From Paracoccaceae bacterium (GTDB lineage: Bacteria; Pseudomonadota; Alphaproteobacteria; Rhodobacterales; Rhodobacteraceae), in assembly GCA_007120685.1 (NCBI GenBank), contig SKNG01000421.1, positions 1 to 11,954 of the forward strand: DNA of 11,954 nt, given 5' to 3'. The translations under genes and the position numbers were made by a program. The first letter of the stretch is position 1; every line of letters begins with the position of its first letter. The notes below the pieces were generated by a model. That model ran no database searches. It saw nothing but the letters and a program-made list of their open reading frames with translations, and was not told the origin of the DNA. Shown here piece after piece: positions 7,132-11,954 of the stretch.

Positions 7132-7145
7132 TGCTGTCCCTCCTG
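7125..7145 (-). promoter_or_regulatory. Consensus ribosome binding site that fixes a TTG start
   Basis: On the minus strand AGGAGG is followed by seven bases and then TTG GGC ATC. This is the best Shine-Dalgarno match in the window, and it selects TTG 7131 as the decarboxylase start over more distant ATG codons. Confidence 0.75.
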
Positions 7146-7199
7146 ATGCGGTCCGATGGCGGTTCTTGCGGCGGTTGCTGCCGGATGCCAACAGGATCG

Positions 7200-7211
7200 C
7201 GCATCTATGCG
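7200..7211. promoter_or_regulatory. Short inverted repeat CGCAT-CT-ATGCG
   Basis: Five-base arms surround a two-base centre in the divergent intergenic region, 38 bases before the 19-bp palindrome. It could be an additional regulator site or part of a decarboxylase promoter region. It is short enough to be chance. Confidence 0.2.
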
Positions 7212-7249
7212 ACATATTCACCGATCAAAAGGCTGGAATCGTCTCAAGG

Positions 7250-7268
7250 TTCCGTCATAATGACGGAA
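7250..7268. promoter_or_regulatory. Perfect 19-bp palindrome, candidate Lrp/AsnC operator
   Basis: TTCCGTCAT (7250-7258), a central A, and ATGACGGAA (7260-7268) form a perfect dyad with nine-base arms. It lies 25 bases before the regulator's ATG and 118 bases from the decarboxylase start. CATAAT (7256-7261), a five-of-six match to a -10 box, falls inside it; the matching -35 (CTGGAA, 7233-7238) is weak. On the minus strand TTGAGA (7242-7247) lies right beside it. Autoregulation and control of the divergent gene by the Lrp/AsnC protein are inferred from position and symmetry. Confidence 0.6.
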
Positions 7269-7293
7269 AAGCGGGCAAAGTGGCAGGTGTGGC

Positions 7294-7725
7294 ATGGATG
7301 ATCTGGATCGCGCCATCCTTGGCGCGCTGGTGGTCGATGCGCGGGTGCCGCTGGCGACGCTGGCGCGGCGGCTGCGGGTTGCGCGCTCGACCCTGCAGGC
7401 GCGCATCGAACGGCTGGAGGGGTCTGGCGCCATCGCCGGCTACACCGTCAAGCTGGGCGAGGCGGTGCGGCGCGGGCGCATCCGCGCCAGCGTCCTGCTG
7501 ACCATAGAGCCGCGCGCGCAGGCGGCGATCCTGGCGCGGCTGAAGGCGATGCCCGAGGTGGAGCGCGCGCATTCCACCTCGGGCCGGTTCGACCTGCTCT
7601 TGGAGATTGTGGCCGAGGGCACGGTGGCGCTGGATGCGGTGCTGGACCAGTTGGGCACCATTCCCGGCGTGCGGGCCTCGGAAAGCCTGATCCACCTGAC
7701 CACGCGCATTGATCGGGTGCTTTAG
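7294..7725 (+). CDS. Lrp/AsnC family transcriptional regulator
   Basis: The 143-residue protein has the standard two-part layout. Residues 2-50 form the helix-turn-helix (LDRAILGALVVDARVPLATLARRL, then VARSTLQARIERLEGSGAI). Residues about 60-140 form the RAM ligand-binding and oligomerisation domain, with ERAHSTSGRFDLLLEI as its recognisable core. Lrp/AsnC proteins bind amino acids or related compounds and usually act on themselves and a neighbouring gene. The divergent decarboxylase and the palindrome at 7250-7268 make that gene the most likely target, with ornithine, lysine or a related diamino acid as a possible effector. The start ATG at 7294 begins the canonical LDxxDxxIL-like helix. The ribosome site is weak (AGGTG, 7285-7289). 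The TRAP operon lies 231 bases downstream on the same strand and may or may not be part of its regulon. Confidence 0.9.
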   Translation: MDDLDRAILGALVVDARVPLATLARRLRVARSTLQARIERLEGSGAIAGYTVKLGEAVRRGRIRASVLLTIEPRAQAAILARLKAMPEVERAHSTSGRFDLLLEIVAEGTVALDAVLDQLGTIPGVRASESLIHLTTRIDRVL

Positions 7726-7956
7726 CGGGCGATCCAGGGCACGCAGGCGGTGCGCAGAACAGGGGCACCGGAAGAATTCCCGGCCAATGCAGCGCGGAAA
7801 AGACGCTGTCCGCCCCGGGGCGCGCGTGAAGGGCGGTTTTCCCGCACCCGCCCCTTGCCGCGCCCCCGGCCTTGCGTCACCATGCGGACAATGGTTCGCC
7901 AAAGCGCTGCCGTGCATCGTGCCATGTCTGCTTGTCCAACAACCCGGGGGTTCACC
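7726..7956 (+). other. Intergenic leader of the TRAP operon
   Basis: No convincing gene is present in these 231 bases. There is a perfect 12-bp palindrome CGCCCCGGGGCG at 7811-7822 and a stem GGGCGG/CCGCCC (7831-7836 with 7848-7853) with an 11-base loop and no T run, so a terminator for the regulator gene is doubtful. TTGCGT (7872-7877) has no proper -10 at the usual distance. The stretch probably contains the operon promoter, but I cannot place it. Confidence 0.3.
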
Positions 7957-8970
7957 ATGAAGCCGTTCACCGCCCTTGCCGCCGCCGCCGTTGCGCTGGC
8001 CACATCCGCCGTCGGCGTGGCCGCGCAGGATGTCACCTGGCGCTTCAACAACAACTACGCGCCGACAAGGCCGGAATCCGGCCATATCCGCAACTTCGCG
8101 GCCAATGTCGCCGAATTCTCGGGCGGCAGCTTCACCATCAACGTGATCGAGGGCGGCGGCATGAACCTGCGCGACGCCGATGCGCTGCGCTGGATGCAGA
8201 CCGGCACGCCGGAAATTGCCTTCAGCTGGCCAACCTTCCTGGGCCGGGACGCGCCGGATCTGGCCAATCTCTATGTCTTCGGCTCGGTTTCCTCGGCCGA
8301 AGAACACCTGCGCGCCCTGCCCGCCGTGCAGGAGGCGCTGACCGAAGGCTTTGCGCGGCGCAACATCCCCGTCGTGGGCTTCATGGCGCTGCCGATCATC
8401 GACGCCTCGCTCTATTGCCGCGAGGCGGTGACCAGCCTGGACGACCTGCGCCGGCTGCGGCTGCGCGTGGGCTCGCGCGAGCAGGTGGAGACCTTCACCG
8501 CGCTGGGCGTCGCCGCGCAGATCATCCCGCAGAACGAGTTGTATTCGGCCATGCAGACCGGCGTGGTGGATTGCGCGCTCTATCCCGCGCGCTTTGCCGG
8601 CTCGATCTCGCTGCAGGAAGTGGCGCCGCATGCCACCTACACCGGCTTTCCCTTTCCGCCCGCGCCCTATGCCATCGTCGCCCATGCCGGCAGCCTGGAA
8701 CGGCTGAGCAGCGAACACCGCGCGGCGCTTGATCAGGCGCTGGAGGTTCTGGCCGAGGAATCCTTCCAGTTCGAAGGCGATGCCGAGGCCGAGGTCGCTG
8801 CCCGCGCCGCCATGGTCGAGGCCGGGGTGACCTGGCATGACGACCTGTCGCAGGCCGATCAGGACGCCATCCGCGAGGCCGCGTCGCAGACCTGGCTGAC
8901 GCTTTCCGAAGAAGGCGGCGAAGAGGCAGTGGCCAACCGTGCCCGCATCATGGACCTGCTCGGCGGTTGA
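7957..8970 (+). CDS. dctP: TRAP transporter substrate-binding protein DctP
   Basis: The 337-residue product is the periplasmic solute receptor of a TRAP (tripartite ATP-independent) importer, which uses ion gradients rather than ATP. A Sec signal peptide covers residues 1-23, with a hydrophobic Ala/Val core and a likely cut after VAA before Q24. The mature part has the DctP pattern: LRLRVG with R170, the arginine that in this family pairs with a substrate carboxylate, then PQNELYSAMQTGVVDCALYP (191-210). The start ATG 7957 gives a clean signal peptide and follows a G-rich stretch (CCCGGGGG). The two membrane subunits follow at 9058 and 9606. The substrate is probably a carboxylate-containing compound but cannot be named; the family includes binders of C4-acids, sugar acids, amino acids and ectoine. 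Confidence 0.9.
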   Translation: MKPFTALAAAAVALATSAVGVAAQDVTWRFNNNYAPTRPESGHIRNFAANVAEFSGGSFTINVIEGGGMNLRDADALRWMQTGTPEIAFSWPTFLGRDAPDLANLYVFGSVSSAEEHLRALPAVQEALTEGFARRNIPVVGFMALPIIDASLYCREAVTSLDDLRRLRLRVGSREQVETFTALGVAAQIIPQNELYSAMQTGVVDCALYPARFAGSISLQEVAPHATYTGFPFPPAPYAIVAHAGSLERLSSEHRAALDQALEVLAEESFQFEGDAEAEVAARAAMVEAGVTWHDDLSQADQDAIREAASQTWLTLSEEGGEEAVANRARIMDLLGG

Positions 8971-8988
8971 GGCGGCTGCAAAGGCGTT

Positions 8989-9009
8989 GCGCGCCCTTCA
9001 GTGGCGCGC
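8989..9009 (+). promoter_or_regulatory. Hairpin between dctP and dctQ
   Basis: GCGCGCC (8989-8995) and GGCGCGC (9003-9009) form a perfect seven-pair stem with a seven-base loop, 18 bases after the dctP stop. No T run follows. A likely role is to protect the dctP message or weaken read-through, so that the periplasmic protein is made in excess over the membrane subunits; this is inference. Confidence 0.4.
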
Positions 9010-9016
9010 CGTCATG

Positions 9017-9048
9017 GTCCCATCGGTAAAGGCCCCATCGGAAAAAGG
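9017..9048 (+). repeat. Two imperfect 16-bp tandem copies before dctQ
   Basis: Units 9017-9032 (GTCCCATCGGTAAAGG) and 9033-9048 (CCCCATCGGAAAAAGG) match at 13 of 16 positions. Each ends in an AAGG-type ribosome-site sequence, and the second lies nine bases before the dctQ ATG. It looks like a small local duplication of the ribosome binding region. Confidence 0.45.
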
Positions 9049-9057
9049 CTGTGGCCC

Positions 9058-9609
9058 ATGGCGCGGATCGCCGGCTGGATCGATCTTGGCCTTCTGTGGC
9101 TGACCCGCGCGCTGGCCGCCCTGGGCGCGGCCTGCGTGGCTGGGATGGCGACGCTTGTCGTCTCGGCCGTGGTGATGCGCTATGCGGTCGGCGCCCCTTT
9201 TGCCCAGACCGAAGAGGTGGCGGGGCTGATGATGGTCAGCGCGGTGTTTCTGGGCATGCCTTATGTGCTGGCCACGCATGGCCATATCCGCGTGGGCCTG
9301 GTCTATGACCACACCAGCGGCTGGCTGCGGCGCCTCATGTGGGTGCTGGGGCAAGGGGTGTTCCTGGCCTTTGCGTTGATCTTCCTGCGCGATGCGCTGG
9401 CCGATCTGCGCCTCACCCGGATGCTGAACCTGCGGTCAGAGGTGGGGCGCGTGCAGCTTGCCCCCTTCGTGGCGCTGATGGTGGCGGGCGTGGCGCTGGC
9501 GGCGCTGGTCGCCGCGTGGCAGGCCCTGCGCCCGCCCCCCGCGCCGAAGGATCTGACTGATGCGCCAGAGCCCATTGCCGACACGCCGGCAGAGGGGCCG
9601 CGCCGGTGA
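9058..9609 (+). CDS. dctQ: TRAP transporter small permease DctQ
   Basis: This 183-residue integral membrane protein has four hydrophobic segments at about residues 15-40, 54-73, 94-114 and 134-154, the usual DctQ topology. The pattern R41-Y then E52-E53 before the second helix, and the conserved turn THGHIRVGLVYD (73-84), are typical of the family. It forms the membrane complex with DctM. The ATG at 9058 is preferred over GTG 9001 because the upstream codons encode a Gly/Lys/Arg-rich peptide overlapping the hairpin and duplication, and AAAAAGG lies nine bases before 9058. The stop overlaps the dctM start by four bases (GTGA), so translation is coupled. The C-terminal tail is Pro-rich and polar. 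Confidence 0.87.
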   Translation: MARIAGWIDLGLLWLTRALAALGAACVAGMATLVVSAVVMRYAVGAPFAQTEEVAGLMMVSAVFLGMPYVLATHGHIRVGLVYDHTSGWLRRLMWVLGQGVFLAFALIFLRDALADLRLTRMLNLRSEVGRVQLAPFVALMVAGVALAALVAAWQALRPPPAPKDLTDAPEPIADTPAEGPRR

Positions 9610-10898
9610 TCTGGCTGGCGCTGGGCGGCACGCTTCTGGGCGCGGTGCTGACCGGGGCGGTGCTGGGCTCGGCGCTGGGCCTGACCGGCTTTGTCATCCT
9701 GCATTTCTGGTCCGGGGGGGCGACCAGCCTGGGCGTGCAGGCGGTCTGGAACACCTTCAACAGCTTCACCCTGACCGCCATTCCGCTGTTCATCCTGCTG
9801 GGTGAATTGCTGGTGGCCTCGGGCCTGGCGCGCGGGGTCTACCGGGCGATGTCACCGGTCTTCGCGCGCCTGCCGGGCGGGCTGCTGCATACCAACATCG
9901 CCGTCTGCGGGCTCTTCGGCGCAGTCAGCGGCTCGTCGATGGCCGTGGCGGCGGCGGTGGGCTCGGTGGCCTATCCGGAAATGACCCGGCGCGGCTATGA
10001 CCGGGCGGCGGTGGTGGGCAGCCTTGCGGGCGGGGGCACGCTGGGCCTGCTGATCCCGCCCAGCCTGGCGCTGCTGATCTATGGCGCCTTCACCGAGACC
10101 TCGATCGGCCGGCTGTTCCTGGCAGGCGTGGTGCCGGGGTTGCTGACGGCGCTGGGTTTCATGCTGTGGATCGCCTTCATGGCCTGGCGCAACCCGCGCC
10201 TGGCGCCGGAGCCCGCGCCGGAAATCGGGCTGGGCCGGGCGCTGTTGGGCCTGTGGCGGATCTGGCCGCTGGTGGCGTTGATCGGCGCGGTGCTGGGCAG
10301 CCTGTTTGCGGGGCTGGCCACGCCCACGGAATCGGCCGGGGTGGGGGTGGCCGCGGCCATCGTCATCGGCTTCTGGCGCGGCAACCTGACCCTTCGCGGC
10401 ATCGGGCAGGCGCTGATGAACACGCTGGTCACCTTCTGCGTGATCGGCATGGTGTTCATGGGCGCCGTGGTGCTGGCGCAATCGATCAGCGTGCTGGGCC
10501 TGCCGCAGGAACTGCTGCGCCAGATCAGCGGCATGGGCATCCCGCCGCTGGGGGTTCTGCTGGTGGTGGTGCTGGTCTATCTGGCGCTGGGCACGGTGTT
10601 CGACGGGCTGTCGATGATGATCATGACCCTGCCCATCGTCTTCCCGCTGCTGGTGGGGCTGGGCCATGACCCCATCTGGCTGGGCGTGCTGATCACGCTT
10701 CTGATAGAGATCGGCATGCTGACCCCGCCGGTGGGGATGAACATCTTCGTGCTGACCGGCATGACCGGCGGGCAGGTGCGGCTGGGGCAGGCCGCCTGGG
10801 CGGCGCTGCCCTACTGGCTGGTGCTCTTGGGCATGATCGGGCTGGTGGTGGCCTTTCCGGGGGTGGTGCTGTGGCTGCCCGCGCTGGTGATGGGGTAG
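9606..10898 (+). CDS. dctM: TRAP transporter large permease DctM
   Basis: The 430-residue product is the large, transport-conducting subunit of the TRAP system, with hydrophobic segments along its whole length consistent with about twelve helices. Family signatures include LFGAVSGSSMAVAAAVGSVAYPEM, GGTLGLLIPPSLALLIYG, ATPTESA (238-244) and the C-terminal LTPPVGMNIFVLTG. The length is normal. The start is GTG at 9606, inside the dctQ stop (GTGA overlap). The gene ends six bases before the M24 peptidase ATG, placing that gene in the same operon. Confidence 0.92.
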   Translation: MIWLALGGTLLGAVLTGAVLGSALGLTGFVILHFWSGGATSLGVQAVWNTFNSFTLTAIPLFILLGELLVASGLARGVYRAMSPVFARLPGGLLHTNIAVCGLFGAVSGSSMAVAAAVGSVAYPEMTRRGYDRAAVVGSLAGGGTLGLLIPPSLALLIYGAFTETSIGRLFLAGVVPGLLTALGFMLWIAFMAWRNPRLAPEPAPEIGLGRALLGLWRIWPLVALIGAVLGSLFAGLATPTESAGVGVAAAIVIGFWRGNLTLRGIGQALMNTLVTFCVIGMVFMGAVVLAQSISVLGLPQELLRQISGMGIPPLGVLLVVVLVYLALGTVFDGLSMMIMTLPIVFPLLVGLGHDPIWLGVLITLLIEIGMLTPPVGMNIFVLTGMTGGQVRLGQAAWAALPYWLVLLGMIGLVVAFPGVVLWLPALVMG

Positions 10899-10904
10899 GG
10901 GCGC

Positions 10905-11954
10905 ATGGCGGCACATCTGGACCGGGCGCTGGCCCAGCGGTTGATGCAGGAGGCGGGGATCGAGGCGCTGATCCTGCTCTCGCCCGAGGGCTTCACCCAT
11001 GCCACCGGTGCCTCGCCCGGGGTGGGGGCAATGTGGCGGCAGGCGGGTGCGGTGGCGGTGCTGGTGCCCGCCGATGCGGGTGCGGGCGAGGCGGCGGTGG
11101 TCAGCGACTTGTTTGCGCCGGGCTTCCGCCTGGCCAGCCATATCGGGGACCTGCGCGAAAGCCCGCTATGGGTCGAAGCCAGCGCGGCGCCGGGCTTCGA
11201 TGTGCAGGGCGATGCCGTGGCGCAGATGCGCGCGCTGTGGGCGGCCGAGGGGCGCGGCGACGGCTTCGCCCGCCCCACCACCTTTGACGCGGGCGTGACC
11301 TGGGCGCATCTGCGCGACGCGCTGGCCGAACGGGGGCTGTCGCGGGCGCGGGTGGGGGTGGAGATGGCCGCGATCGCTGCCCGCGACTGGCCCGGGATGC
11401 AGACAGCACTGGCCCCGGCGGTGCTGGTCGATGGCATGGACGTCGCGCGGATGCTGCGCGCGATCAAGTCACCGGCCGAGATCGAGTACCTGCGCCGCGC
11501 GGTGGGCATCGCCGAAACCGGCCTGCGCGCGGTCCGCGACGCCATCGCGCCGGGCGTTGCGCGCAGCGCGCTGGCCTCGGTCTGGCGGCAGACCGTCGCG
11601 CAGGCGGGCGGGGGCGATCTGAGCGGCGAATGGGAGTATATCGCCGTCGGCCCGGACCCCTGGGGCGGGGATGCAAGCGCCCGGCCCGGCGACCTGATCA
11701 AGGTGGATGTCGGTTGTCTGGTGCAGGGCTACACCTCCGATACCGGCCGAACCTTCGCGCTGGGCACCCCGCCCCGCGCGGCGGCGCAGATCCATGCCGC
11801 GCTGATGGCCGGATTCCGCGCCGGCATGGCCCTGCTGACCCCCGGCACACCGCTGCGCGACGTGCACGCCGCCACCACGCAGGCGATCCGCGCTGCCGGG
11901 TTCGACCATTACGCGCGCGGCCATTTCGGCCACGGGCTGGGCACCGGCCCGGGC
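10905..11954 (+). CDS. M24 family metallopeptidase (Xaa-Pro peptidase/creatinase-like), 3' truncated
   Basis: An open frame of 350 codons runs from ATG 10905 to the window end without a stop. Residues up to about 170 form the N-terminal creatinase-type domain. IKSPAEIEYLRRAV (187-200) marks entry to the pita-bread catalytic domain. IKVDVG carries metal ligand D268, TSDTGRTF carries D279 eleven residues later, and RGHFGHGLG has H340 and H343, the latter the likely metal ligand. The two glutamate ligands would lie beyond the window. Family members hydrolyse Xaa-Pro peptides, dipeptides, creatine, ectoine and related amides. AGGGG overlaps the dctM stop just upstream. Its place at the end of a TRAP operon suggests that it acts on the imported compound. 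It could also be a general proline peptidase; the exact substrate is unknown. Confidence 0.88.
   Translation, partial: MAAHLDRALAQRLMQEAGIEALILLSPEGFTHATGASPGVGAMWRQAGAVAVLVPADAGAGEAAVVSDLFAPGFRLASHIGDLRESPLWVEASAAPGFDVQGDAVAQMRALWAAEGRGDGFARPTTFDAGVTWAHLRDALAERGLSRARVGVEMAAIAARDWPGMQTALAPAVLVDGMDVARMLRAIKSPAEIEYLRRAVGIAETGLRAVRDAIAPGVARSALASVWRQTVAQAGGGDLSGEWEYIAVGPDPWGGDASARPGDLIKVDVGCLVQGYTSDTGRTFALGTPPRAAAQIHAALMAGFRAGMALLTPGTPLRDVHAATTQAIRAAGFDHYARGHFGHGLGTGPG

Noticed and set aside
7255..8838. A 527-residue open frame on the minus strand
   Set aside because: It runs antisense to the regulator and DctP, with low-complexity composition; a GC-rich shadow frame.
9852..11141. A 429-residue open frame on the minus strand
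   Set aside because: It is a His/Gln/Arg-rich shadow of DctM and the start of the M24 gene.
7294..11954. Ectoine uptake and degradation cluster (Lrp regulator, TRAP, M24 DoeA-like)
   Set aside because: The combination is suggestive, but the N-terminus of the M24 protein does not resemble my recollection of DoeA, and no other ectoine catabolic gene is present in the window.
1..11954. Mobile elements, prophage, CRISPR array, tRNA or rRNA genes
   Set aside because: No transposase or integrase protein, terminal repeats, spaced direct repeats or RNA gene signatures were found on either strand.

Overview
The window looks like chromosomal DNA of an alphaproteobacterium of the Rhodobacter/Paracoccus type. 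Support for this is inferential: very high GC, an almost saturated G/C third codon position, an MmcB-family repair gene, a TRAP transporter, and a terminator-like block resembling intergenic elements of that group. I see no rRNA, tRNA, CRISPR array, transposase or phage gene. The region reads as ordinary metabolic and transport chromosome, with a few intergenic stretches worth attention.

Layout. (1) Positions 1-159 hold the 3' end of an unidentified + strand gene. (2) An MFS transporter follows at 321-1601. (3) The 331-base gap 1602-1932 has no convincing gene. It carries several hairpins and short blocks that resemble, in order, conserved boxes of cobalamin riboswitches; this is the most unusual non-coding stretch. 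(4) A CHAD-domain protein (1933-2874) and an MmcB-family PD-(D/E)XK protein (2862-3326) overlap by 13 bases. (5) Two strong inverted repeats at 3383-3426 separate these from a convergent gene. (6) On the minus strand, a fold-type III PLP decarboxylase of the ornithine/lysine decarboxylase type (7131-5944, TTG start) is followed by a lone molybdopterin-binding subunit of the xanthine dehydrogenase family (5784-3493, TTG start). A GC-rich hairpin block lies between them. (7) A divergent Lrp/AsnC regulator (7294-7725) shares a 162-base intergenic region with the decarboxylase, and that region contains a perfect 19-bp palindrome. (8) A TRAP operon (dctP, dctQ, dctM) is followed six bases later by an M24 metallopeptidase-fold gene that runs off the window end.

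How the genes may work together. The Lrp/AsnC protein probably controls itself and the divergent decarboxylase, which would make putrescine or cadaverine from ornithine or lysine. The TRAP system should import an organic acid or amino-acid-like solute, and the M24 protein may hydrolyse the imported compound; the substrate cannot be named from sequence. The CHAD and MmcB genes appear translationally coupled. The molybdenum subunit has no iron-sulfur or FAD partner gene beside it here.
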